Shown: positions 53,879 through 64,000 of the stretch, piece by piece
Numbering within the stretch: position 1 is the stretch's first letter
Layout: every line of letters begins with the position of its first letter
Assembly (NCBI GenBank): GCA_030248195.1
Contig: JASAND010022866.1
Span: forward strand, 1 to 64,000
DNA from: Trissonchulus latispiculum
Lineage: Eukaryota; Nematoda; Enoplea; Enoplida; Ironidae
Reading direction: 5' to 3'
Length of the DNA: 64,000 bases
Made by a program: the position numbers and the translations under genes
Notes under the pieces: model-generated
Seen by the model: only the letters and a program-made list of their open reading frames with translations
Told to the model about the DNA's origin: nothing
Database searches by the model: none

Positions 53879-54750
53879 AACTGTTTTTTGATTTTGATTT
53901 CATTGGAAACACTAAGGAAGGAACAAAATTTGATAGACTATTCAGAGCTGCTCCTGCTCACATTCGTTGGATTGCTCACAGCATGATTGACAGTAGCCAG
54001 ATCGATGATACGCATTATACACTGCTGACGGCTAGCAAGCAGCACAAAATAAGTTATCATGCTATTTTCTCTGACCGAGTGACCTTTCCAAATATCATGT
54101 ACGTATCAAAGTTTGTGGAAAAACTAGCAATACGTGTTAATCCTGGATTGCAGCTATGGGATAATTCCGTCTACAAGCCTAATCAAAATTTTAGAGTTCT
54201 GTTTTCAACGAAAAGGCAGTGCTGGCGTCCACTACGATTAGTATCGCCTACTTCATCATCGGATGAAGTCATTTTCGTACAATCTTTAGTTGGTAATTAT
54301 ACTTGTGTTTGCAAACAGTCGCCCACATTCAGGTTCTGTGTACCAACTTTAAATAAGTACTGCTTGTCTACTATCAATTTATACGCTCGTAATGAAGACT
54401 CGGGGCAAGTCCGGTGCTCCACTTCTGAAAATTTACAAACTGTACCCAGTAATGAAAGACAACATTTTTCCTTACGGAACAATCATACCTACAACGATAA
54501 CACACATTACATTGATATAGCTTGTCTTCATCCTGTCATTAGAGAGCAATTGCGAAATATTTGTGACTTTGACAACATCAAGAGTATCAAATTGTACGGC
54601 AATAATTTAATAATCTTATTTCATAATTACCGTTTTTGCCCAATTTTGAAAAGACATCACAAAAGCAACCACAGTTATCTTGTTTATAACTGGAAGTCTA
54701 TGATATGGAAATGGAAATGTCATGGTGTTTCTTGTAAAGGCATACTATAA
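53593..54750 (+). CDS. PrimPol-type primase-polymerase (385 residues)
   Basis: A single-exon, complete archaeo-eukaryotic primase of the PrimPol group, which makes primers and extends DNA on a template. The catalytic landmarks are in order: KLFFDFDF (residues 97-103, acids D100 and D102), ISYHAIF with S154 and H156, and D190 in LWDNSVYKPNQNFRVLFSTK with R201 and K207. Near the C-terminus RFCPILKRHHKSNHSYLV (C349, H356) and WKCHGVSC (C376, C381) form the zinc knuckle typical of PrimPol and UL52-like primases. No helicase domain is fused. At 385 residues it is shorter than animal PRIMPOL. The start is the first ATG, one base after an acceptor-like TTTTAG; a broken copy lies just upstream and the transposase gene begins 354 bp downstream on the same strand. 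Confidence 0.88.
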   Translation: MDLCKMIKKIHILTREQCQCESAELVGFFRHITKAVDYQQAFKDQCIVCVFAYEYSYRGARFYIVSEIDHFVHLYFAVPSEYRYFYEILPLNRPCKLFFDFDFIGNTKEGTKFDRLFRAAPAHIRWIAHSMIDSSQIDDTHYTLLTASKQHKISYHAIFSDRVTFPNIMYVSKFVEKLAIRVNPGLQLWDNSVYKPNQNFRVLFSTKRQCWRPLRLVSPTSSSDEVIFVQSLVGNYTCVCKQSPTFRFCVPTLNKYCLSTINLYARNEDSGQVRCSTSENLQTVPSNERQHFSLRNNHTYNDNTHYIDIACLHPVIREQLRNICDFDNIKSIKLYGNNLIILFHNYRFCPILKRHHKSNHSYLVYNWKSMIWKWKCHGVSCKGIL

Positions 54751-55104
54751 AAATTTAGATATGTCGTTCAATGCTAATGTTTCGTTACTGAGGACACTAT
54801 TAAATTGTATATGTCATGCTTTTATTACTTTGTCATGTAGTTTTTCATTGATTTGTAGTGCAGGCGTAATTGCAGTAAACACAAAACATGGACTATTTAT
54901 TTTGATACAAACTTTGACAGCTGAAACTAGTAAATTCAATTTTGTAAGTAAACCTAAAACAAGACGCGTTTGGTTTTGTATTTGTCACTTACAATATGTA
55001 AGTCCATTAGTGCTTGCTATTTACGACAATACAAAGAACATTGTATGTTATGGTTTTTTTCGTTACAGACTTATGACTAATATCTTACTACTGATAATAC
55101 AATA

Positions 55105-58100
55105 ATGGCCTTATATGGAAAAATGGAATGGTCACTACTACGGAGTCAAGATTTTGTACCGCCTTATTGTCGCAAACAAGAAATCAGAGCAAATGAAACT
55201 GTTATAAATATTATTTTTTGGGATCCTTTATCTGCGTTCAATTTACAGCTGAAGTGTCCTACTCACAACAACTCCAATTTGATATGTGGATCCTGGTATT
55301 TCAGATCAAATCGACAACCAAGACTATTTTGGGATATCGAATACCCTGTCTTTGTAATACCTCGTATATATCATTGTAAACACAACAATTTTAAACATAC
55401 TATCCATTCAACGAATTTAGATATTTTAATTCAAACAGCCGCCGCCGGTCATTGTACTATATTACCATTGCACCGGTCCGGAATGACATTACAGTTCATT
55501 AAATTTTTGAGAATTCATTTTGGGAGGACTAAGTCGTTGACAGATATTGCCAGTATTGTAGAAGAACAATATCGTGCAAGTGGCTACACAGGACACAGTT
55601 TTCCTTCCATGTTTTATTTGAAATCATGGTTTTACTATGATTACCAGCTGAATTATCCTTCATGGGCCTTGAAAAAAGAGTGTAGCTATTGTGTCCAGTT
55701 TTCTCAAACTATGTATACGATTTCTATAGATCATACGTTCAAATTTAGTACTTCCATTGGATGCTATATAAATGGAGAATGGAATAAGCTATTTAATTCA
55801 TTGCTTACTGTACTGGATGGTTGTGGTATTTTACTGGGTGTTCAACTTTGTGATACTGTAAGTTACGACGAGGCGAAATCTTGCATAGTACAAGCAGCTA
55901 CTTACTTACGAAGAAGCGGAAAAAACGTAGATATAGTTACCGTCGACTGTTGCTGTGCAGCGAAACACAAGATCTACAAATTATTTGGATCCGGCGTATT
56001 GGTGAAACTGGATAATTTTCATGCAATTCAACGTCTTAGTAAATGCATTCCCAAAAACAGTGCGTATTTACGCGAATATTTGCTAGACTGCCGGAATGCC
56101 CTACGAGCGCCTGGTGATTATATGGAAAAACGACGAGCCTTCACACCAGCTTCCGATGTTATGCTACGTTCGTTTACGACATTCAGGAACAAGTGGCTTT
56201 ATAGTATGCAGGATGACCCAGAGACAGGCCAACGAAAACGTATTTTGAAAAGAGGAACCAAGAGAATATTTGATAATCTGACTGTTCACATTGAACGTGA
56301 TTGCTTAAGGTACTACATTTTATTGCATCAGTATGAATTGAAATCAAAACTTCACATTGAAGCATCTTTGGTTACCATATAACCGTAATTATATTTTGAA
56401 ACACATAAAGTGATTTTAGAATGTTAAATTTGTTCTACTAAGCAATCAAAAGTTATACACGTTGTTGTATTTATTTTCTACGGATATGGATCGGATCTTA
56501 TGGAAAGGCCAAATCACCTACCGAGCGGTGAGTTGGCAATGGACACGTTTTGGAATCACGACCACCCCCCCCCGCAGTTTTCCTGCCCCCCGTGTTTATG
56601 GTGAACTTTCAACAAATTTGAACTGAAATTTTACATAAATAAACAAAGTATTTCAACTGAAATTTAACTGAGATAAATAAACTCCTGCAGAACATCCATA
56701 TACACTGAATTGATAGGAACTAGTGTGAATTAAATTAATCGAGTTCTGATTAGGTGCATACAAATCTAATGAGAAAGGGTAAAACATTACTATCAATTGT
56801 TGACCGAACAATTATCGTCAAATTTTGACAGTTGCAATAAGGGGACGCTCAAGGGCCCTGAAGTGTACCAATTATCTAATCGTAAAATAAAAACGCCAAA
56901 TGTTCTAAATTACTATAGTTCATTGCTTTGTCGCAGATTGTATGCATAGTTAAAAGTGGTTACAGAAATAACCGTCGGCTATCGGCCATTTGGTGAGGAC
57001 TATTTGTCAGCAATTAAGTATATTTGGCGTTTACGTTTTGCAAAATTGAAAGCGTTCAAATGTAAAAATTATAACAAAAATTAAAGAGTACGTATTTACA
57101 GTACTTTGAAAGGGAATTAGTGAAACTTCAGCGCTCGCCAACATGTTTTTTAAGGCTCAACTAGACGACTAAGTTTATAGTTTGATCATTGCTGAAACAT
57201 ACGTGCTACCGACCCCATGTTATCCGATCATATTTTAATGGTCAATTGTACACACTGTCAATCGGTGATGCGGAAAAATCGAGCAACTCTTATCCCCGCA
57301 TCTCATTGTACCGTATTTAGCATCACTTAATGCGATCCGATCCACCGATTCCATTGATATCAGTACTATTTATATTTTCTAAACACAAGTGATACTTGGG
57401 TGATTGCTCATAGTATGTATTAAGAATGTTACATCTATCAATCATAATTCGACTTCTTATGTTTATAGTGGAATTCCTCCAGGCGTTGGAACTAGTCTAA
57501 ATGAATGTTTTCATGCATATATAAAGCGTAGCTGTATTCAATCTAAATCTCAATTTGGAATAGATATGGCTTTAGCCATCTTATCACTGCTTGGAGATAG
57601 ATGGAATCTGCGAAAACACAAATCGTGCGAAGGAATCATACAGGAAGTAGACGAACAACAAATTATGTATGAAACTCTAACAACATTAAAACGGAATATC
57701 CCACCTCAGTATGAAGGAAAGTCTGCTCTCCGTCAAAGATATTGGAAGGACCTTCTGTTTTTAGAACATGAATTAACTCAGCGAACCGTTTCTTTATCAG
57801 CATGCGCATCTGTGGAAAGATTTGAAACTGTAATGAACATGTCAACGTCTGAACCCCCGCCCGAATCAGCAAACCAGTCATGTTTTATATGGACTACGTT
57901 ACAAGAAGCAATCGCTTATGATATAGTTTGGAAAGATATTATTGACGGTTTTGTTTCTACATTTTGTGGTGATTTGGTATGTGACAATCTCAATGACATG
58001 CTTGCACAGTGTGGAAAAAAACCGTTGCCAAAAGGACAAGCTTTTGTGGATTCGCTTTCTGCATTCTTGTGGACTGAACAAAATTGGAATCGCTACATTG

Positions 58101-59047
58101 GATTTATGTGGACAATCATAGAGACTATGGCCATAGAAAATTGTTCCATGGAGTTATGGCCAAATCACATTGGCCAAGCCCAAATTCTCGCAGATTTCGT
58201 TGGAATTCCAGTACTTGTCATTTCTAATCATCCATCATATACGAAACTAATATTTTTACCTATCAGCTATAATTTTCTAAATGCCGATTGGGGTTGTTTC
58301 TTATTGCTGTGGGAAACTACTCTAAATAAATATTCCTGGCACTGGAATATACGGAAAAGCTTACTGCACAATGCTCTTGTCGGGCAAACGAACACAGCGC
58401 CGCTTACGTCTGTTTGTATCGATTTAGGTTTAATATCATGCCGTTGTAAAAATAGTTCCATAAGTAATTGTTGCGAGCCGGCCGGATTCCGTAGTAGCTA
58501 TGGGTGTAAATGTCCCTGTGCTGCAGTTGGAAAAAGTTGCTTAAACTGTCATTGTCAATTATGTGCAAATATGTCAGGTGCTCGGGTAAGCAGTCACGAT
58601 ATAACTATCTTAAATTCTGATTCCGAACACACTGATGACACAGCCTTAATCCAAGTTTGTTCTGAAACTGAAAACGACCACGATATTCCTCCAATTTTTC
58701 CTACGAAACCTGCTACTTATTGCGATGAATTAATTGCCCGTCCACGACTACAATCTATTCGAATGGATTACATCAAACCTAGTAACGTTAAATGGACTTT
58801 TTTTGAACAAATGTTCGCATGGACTATAATGCGCGAAGAACAGGGTCTACAACAACATTTCGATATACAACATCTGTGCCGAAAATACAATGACTGTCGT
58901 CAAAGTCTTCACCCTGCTGGAATACAACCGCCGTCGCGACAATTGGGCCAGTTTAGTTTTGTATTAAAGAACATGATTGAACGGTCAGAATGGGCGGGTG
59001 GGGCGGAATTTTCCAGTCCACTTATACAGTATTTACTTAAACAATAA
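55105..59047 (+). CDS. DDE transposase with OTU-like and Cys-rich zinc regions (927 residues)
   Basis: Two exons, 55105-56309 and 57469-59047, join in phase 2 (TTAAG|GTACTA to TTTATAG), giving ..CL-SGIPPGVGTSLNECFH... N-terminal zinc-ribbon-like CPTHNNSNLICG..YHCKH (51-93); RNase-H-fold core with D209 (TISIDHTFKF), D281 (DIVTVDCCCA), KLDNFHAIQRL (301-311) and E414 (SLNECFHAYI). Residues about 590-695 resemble an OTU protease (GQAFVDSLSAFLW, IGQAQILADFVGIPVLVIS, YSWHWN), but the expected nucleophile Cys is replaced in GQAF, so activity is doubtful. Residues 748-767 hold CKCPCAAVGKSCLNCHCQLC, a tesmin/CRC-like zinc motif. The arrangement recalls large eukaryotic cut-and-paste transposases of the Kyakuja-Dileera-Zisupton kind; exact superfamily not proven. 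All three acidic residues are present. Confidence 0.82.
56310..57468. other. Intron of the transposase gene
   Basis: A 1159-bp intron with donor GTACTA and acceptor TATGTTTATAG. It contains a C-rich piece at about 56560-56600 (CCACCCCCCCCCGCAG) that may be a transposon remnant. Reading through the intron instead of splicing would end the protein at TAA (56380-56382), leaving it without the catalytic glutamate. Confidence 0.7.
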
Positions 59048-59879
59048 TCATGCCTTATCCCAGCATTAATTTACATTATTACATACTTTTCTGTGTTCAT
59101 ACTACAAAGATGAGGGAAAGGGTGGATAAAAATTTTGTTAAATAGAAGAGTGTGTTTTTTTTTTTCGTACAACATTTATTTATATCAGCGTTCGCCTTTG
59201 AAATGAGTAATAGCAGTGATATATTGTTTTACTTTTTTTCCTAAATAAGACCTTTGCTCTTTCTGAAGTTCAGTTCATAGCGTAGACTACAGCTCAAAAT
59301 GAGAATGTGTTTTTCAGCTTCTATTCAGGAAAGCATTGTGACTGCTTTTGCTGATTCGGTTCTGTGAGTTAACCTTAACATGTAGTTAAGGTCTATCTCT
59401 GAGTAATTGTTTTAGTTTACGATTCGGCTATGAGTTCATTATGTGCAGTTTTTGTGATAGCTCAAAAATTATGATATCACTGTCGGGTAGACAACCGAAA
59501 ATTGGGATTAAATCTAGACAACGGGAAACTATTGTTTGCAAAACGAATCGAAAGAAAAAGCAAAACTTCGAGTCAAAGTAACACTGAAACTGAAATTATT
59601 AAACTGTACCTAATGAAACCTAAGCGGACATGCAGTATTTTGTTATGCCCACTAAAAGTCTAACTGCAACTGAAATTATTTTTTATCAAACAATAAAATT
59701 GAAATTGTTAGTGAAAGTAAAAGCGATTAGTAAAACAACAGTATTACAAATAAAGAAAAATGAAATTGCTAGGGAGATATATGATGTTCGTTGGTGTAAT
59801 TACAGTTTCTTTACGTCTTCGATTCTACGTTTTTTACTGTGTTTATAGTTGTCTATAATATCATTTCAGCAACGTACAA
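59048..59879. other. Spacer between transposase and ATPase genes
   Basis: Short open frames only. An acceptor-like TATCATTTCAG at 59859-59869 lies ten bases before the start codon of the next gene, so a 5' leader exon or trans-spliced leader may attach here. Confidence 0.45.
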
Positions 59880-62800
59880 ATGGCTACGCTAAAGAGGACC
59901 ATGGAATCCTCTAACAAGAGAAACAATAAAGTCCCCGTAAAAAATGCCAGCAACGCTATCTTAAACTTGGAAGAAGAAGTGTTAGAAGAACTATTTGTCG
60001 ACATGGCTCGGGTACCATATACTATGCAAGGCCTACTTAATTGCGATATTCTGCAGCAGTATTTGACTACTATTGCAGTTTCTAAATCTTTAAGTTCAAG
60101 TCATGTTTTGGCCGCATTGTTGGAACTTGGATTTTACATTGCGGGTGGTAAGAATTTGAAATATAAAATATCAATTTTCAGTATATCAAATTTATGAAGT
60201 CGACTATACGACATTTACTCAAACTACAGTTAACTAAAGCATTCTGTTGTGATACAAATACAAACGACACATGTGCTTATTTAGATACTCAAGTAGACGA
60301 CAGAGATATGGGACGAGGATATTCATCTCCACATACAACAGCTACCATTGTATTTGTATCTGGTCGCCCATCCGTTGGCAAAACTCGATCTATGAAACAA
60401 TTTTTCCGTGGCATCATTGAAAACTCACTGGGTTTGGATGAGTTTCATGACAGATGTATTACGTGGTGTACCACACAGGGTACGCAGAAACAACAGAAAG
60501 ATGTAAGAACAGTAATTACAATAAAGTTTAGTAAGTTGGTAAAATCAAGAGTACATAATACATAACAGTATGACAAGCGTCATACACTATGTATTATCAG
60601 CTCGCTACATCCTCCGCATGCTATGGGCTTACCCCCCCCCCTAAATCAGGCCCCCCTTATCAAAGCAAAATAGAGCGCTATGCTTGCACGCTTTACAACG
60701 AAAACAGAACTAGTCAGTTGGTTCAACGTGTGTCTGTAGCATGCAAACATAGCGGGCGAATTTCTTTCACATTTTATGGGGGGAGGGGTAGGTCGACAGC
60801 GCGCATCGGATGTAACAGCCTTATAATACATAGAGTATACCTGCTGTCATACTCTTATGTGTTATGTACTCTTGATAAAATGAAACGACAAAACGCCTCA
60901 AAAAATGTGTTTCTCTATAGACACGTAACTTCAGATACGGTATTAACAAAAGCAATTTGACAACACAATAATAACAATTATAAGAGTTATACATGTTATT
61001 TTCAGTTGTTGAAATCAACCAAAGATGGAACGGTATTCTTAGTATCTGATGAATTTCTCAATACGGCGTCAGCTTTAGCAAAAAGTAGCAGTGGAGGAAC
61101 GAGAGAAAGTTTCGGATGGTTAAATCAAGTTTGGTCCGATTTTTCAGGGAGTTCCGTTTTTAAAGGGACTGAACATATGAAACCAATAAAAGCTCCGATA
61201 CACGTTTATGGAGGTGTATCTAATCGCGGTCTCCTACAAGTATATCAAGAAGCGAAACAATGCGATGGATTCTGGGACAGGTAAAACAACACTTATAATG
61301 AAATACGCAGTAAGGTCTGCTTTCAATAATATGGCACCTACATGCTAGCATGCCAACGCCTCCGCTTCATCTTGTGGGAAATCCGTATCTCATTAAGTTA
61401 CCCCTCCAAATGCCGGTTTATTACATAAGTGCCTACATTCTATTTTCACAGCAACAATCACCTGTTCTGCGCGGATTTCACGTATCATACGACTGCATTC
61501 CCGTTAAATAGATGTATGATGCTTCAATTGACGAATGATAGATCATATTTCTGGGGAAGAAGCGTTGTTTAGCGAAGCAACGACTCCAACATACGCAATT
61601 CTCGTAGTACCTACTTCTTTCCACGGGCCTGTTGTCCTATTTTATAATTTTAATACTATGTGCCATTCACTACATAGGTTGAATATATCACGTGCTATCG
61701 CCAAATTGTAATGTAAAATATACGGAGTATATCAATATATCTGTTAGAATCGGTATATGTTACAACTACTACATATTGATATTATATGATAATAACGTTT
61801 GTAGAGTCGTCCTGTTTCCTGCTGTCACAAAACTATACAAAAATGCTGAACGAGATAAAGCCGATGCAGTACTTCGACGGCAATTTAGTCAGTTGACACT
61901 AGAAGAAGCGTTTAAGAAATTGTGGATGTTTCATCAGAAATTGTAATGTGCTTACATTTGTAATTGGTTTCATAATTATGATATACTGCATGTCCCAAAA
62001 ATGATAGACCATTTATTACATTTATACTATGTTTCCTTAACATCAATATTTATTTTCAATGTAGTTCTTGCATTAATAAAAAAGCTCAAATTATTAAATT
62101 GTTGTAATCTCAATGTTTACATTATTTTATATTATAGGCCAAACAACCGCAATTATTTTTTGGGAACAGAAGCATGTAGACTACTACGAAACCACTACGA
62201 CAAAATGGTAGATACCATTAATATCGATATAGATTTAGGGAAACCATATGCTAACAATCCGAAATGCCTTGAAATAGCAGTACGGCTTGCTGTATCGCTT
62301 CACATTATGGAATATGTCGTCCAGAGCATGGCAGGAGTGACACAAGAGCAATATACCTTTGAACTTAGTTCACACAATTTGTCGGATGCGATCTCCATTA
62401 TCAATCAAAGTGAACATTGGAAATTATGTGCTTCCAGGGTAAACGTTTCTTATACTGAAATGCATAATTGTTTCTGCATGCTACACATTGTAACGGTGAT
62501 GTAGTATTCAATATTCCTGACGTCTGTGCCGACAAGTGACCGCTAGCACCAGGAACGAATAGTTACTTACTTAGTTAATTAGGTTCTATTCCGAGTTGAA
62601 AATAGATTAATTATTGTTGACCATGACCGCCCCATGGCCGGCGGCAGCCGTCAATGCCACCGGCGACGACTGTGGTCACAGCCCACATGCACATTGTGTC
62701 ACCACGAAATGTTCCGTTATTGAGCTTTAAATTCCTACGAAAATGTACTGTTTTCCTATCATTAAGGTTTTTTGTCTATTTTCACGATCGCTCAACAAAA

Positions 62801-63155
62801 AGTTACAAACAAATTAGATTTCTGTAATGAGTATGTTTTTTGAAATTGTTTAATAAATGAAGAAGGTTATCATTGTCAGTAAAATGTAAATTTTATTCGA
62901 TTACAGTCTTCAAGTTTGAATTGTTGGTTATTGCAAACAAGCGGAAGCAAAAAACCTAAAAAAAGTCCTCGGCAAGTGCCCGGACAATTCTGTGTAAAAG
63001 TGTTTTCTAATTGGTTGCATGAGCTCAGCGAAGTCCGTCTGCAGAACTGCAGTTGGGAATATGAAGATTTGATTTTTTTCGCTTCTGTGCTGCGTCGTTT
63101 AAGTTCTCCTCAGTTGAACTTTACGACCACAACTTGTCAACATGGTCGACTTTGA
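59880..63155 (+). CDS. P-loop ATPase, DUF3987-like primase-helicase partner (497 residues)
   Basis: Exons 59880-60147, 60240-60502, 61006-61280, 61805-61942, 62138-62438 and 62907-63155 join in frame (1494 nt) and end in TGA. Walker A is GRPSVGKT (131-138), Walker B FLVSDE (188-193), a sensor-like APIHVYGGVSNRGLLQ precedes DGFWDR (264-269), which continues VVLFPAV in the next exon. CLEIAVRLAVSLHIMEYV in exon 5 is the helical C-terminal motif seen in DUF3987-type proteins, which partner primases in replication of mobile elements. An ATP-driven helicase or replisome role is inferred. The exon 2 acceptor (AACTAAAG) is the weakest join, chosen because it alone keeps phase. The Walker A and B exons are separated by an intron containing a MITE. 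Confidence 0.72.
60544..60886. mobile_element. MITE copy 2, in an intron of the ATPase gene
   Basis: About 340 bp with inverted ends: ATCAAGAGTACATAATACAT at the left and ATGTGTTATGTACTCTTGAT at the right. The interior matches copy 1 (40899-41213) on the opposite strand, including the C-run, CGCTATGCTTGCACGCTTTA and CATGCAAACATAGCGGGCGA. The open frames through it are not genes. Confidence 0.78.
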
Positions 63156-63701
63156 AGTAACTTAGTGATTGCTAACATGAATGTTATTCATTAATATTTA
63201 TATCACTGGAAAGCTATAAACCTGGTCTATTCAACTCTATAAATAGTTTGTTCTGATTTTGCACTACGGAAAAGTTAGAAAATGTTTGTCAAATTTTAAA
63301 ATTTACAAATTTTAGTGTCCTTCTTAAAATTTACTTATTAATGAAATAACATACGACGAAATTCTTTATATCATGGGATAGAGCATGTGAAGAAGTTTGG
63401 AACGATGTCAATATCAGATAATAATGTTTATCGTAGCAATCAGTAACTAAGTTCAAAGGACACCTTGTTGAGTGGTCATGGTCATAAAGTTGACGAGATC
63501 CGAAATGTCAATACATTGTAACGCAAAATGCGGTTTCAAAGCCAAAATGCAAACACGAAGGAACACGTTTAAGGACTTTGTTTCGTTTCGTGTATTTTTA
63601 ACTTGTATAGATATACTAATGTAATTTTGTACGAAATTAGCTGAATATTACAAAATAGCTTCCTGCGTTTTACATTAAACAGAGTATTTGTTCTGTTATA
63701 G
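63156..63701. other. Spacer after the ATPase gene
   Basis: AT-rich, with no exon recognised. It ends in the acceptor TTCTGTTATAG of the next candidate exon. Confidence 0.4.
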
Positions 63702-63878
63702 TTATTTGCCGTACTGGGGACCACAATACGAGTGAAAAGGCCTATTGATCATAAAGCAGAAGTTTCTATTTTACAAAGAGTACATACCAAAGCAGCCGAA
63801 TTTGCAGGAGGATTTGTAGTCGCTCACGTTTTACGGGAAAATGCAAGCAATCGAATGAGACAGTTGTATGGCAACAAA
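63702..63878 (+). CDS. Candidate internal exon of a gene running off the window
   Basis: A 59-codon phase-0 segment between TTCTGTTATAG and AAA|GTAATT, beginning LFAVLGTTIRVKRPIDHKAE and containing QRVHTKAAEFAGGFVVAHVL. A further acceptor (TTTGTTGCAG) occurs at 63972-63981, near the window end. It is either an extra 3' exon of the ATPase gene (which would need the TGA at 63153 to be bypassed by an earlier donor that I could not identify) or an exon of the next gene. No domain was recognised. Confidence 0.35.
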
Positions 63879-64000
63879 GTAATTCCTCTTTTCTAGTTCA
63901 TACTTACATATATGTGAACATTGTGACATCTGTATTTGTAATTGGAATTTTGTCGATTTTTATAATTATTCTTTGTTGCAGTGCAGTAGCAAAAAACACA

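Noticed and set aside
54722..55105. 127-codon frame between PrimPol and the transposase
   Set aside because: It overlaps the PrimPol 3' end in another frame, is Cys/Leu/Ile-rich as T-rich DNA gives, and shows no motif. A leader exon for the transposase cannot be ruled out.

Overview
The window looks like nuclear DNA of an intron-rich eukaryote, probably an invertebrate animal. It is AT-rich, has canonical GT..AG introns with pyrimidine-rich acceptors, AATAAA-type signals after several stop codons, a tRNA-like SINE-type sequence, a hAT-like MITE with an 8-bp target duplication, and many tandem duplications. The species cannot be named from the sequence. All gene models come from reading exons by eye and checking splice sites and phase; every supported gene lies on the + strand.

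Layout. 1-12.9 kb is mostly repeats: a tRNA-like element, G/T-rich tandem repeats, a pair of duplicated putative terminal exons (4979-5151 and 5511-5671), GGTACG-type minisatellites and an interleaved segmental duplication (8.97-12.67 kb). 12.95-27.54 kb is one 30-exon gene whose exons join in phase into a 1404-residue, mostly low-complexity protein; eight of its exons form a tandem array of cassette exons (22161-25707). 27.5-31.7 kb has no clear gene but holds a 529-bp tandem duplication with a perfect 32-bp palindrome. Three genes at 31739-34225, 38222-42267 and 47081-47440 share a C-terminal domain of about 115-130 residues that I do not recognise; two carry it behind long disordered multi-exon N-termini and the third is almost the bare domain. 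42.3-53 kb is otherwise repeat-rich, including about five copies of a repeat with a GTGCACGTG core.

53-63.2 kb is the most informative part: a complete PrimPol-type primase-polymerase (53593-54750) preceded by a broken tandem copy of its own 5' part, a two-exon DDE transposase with an OTU-like region and a Cys-rich zinc motif (55105-59047), and a six-exon P-loop ATPase resembling the DUF3987 helicase-like family (59880-63155). Primase, helicase-like ATPase and transposase in one co-oriented cluster read as the replication and mobility module of a large self-replicating DNA transposon. The three-paralogue family and the cassette-exon gene upstream share its strand and gene style and may belong to the same element, but no element ends were found and that link is inference.
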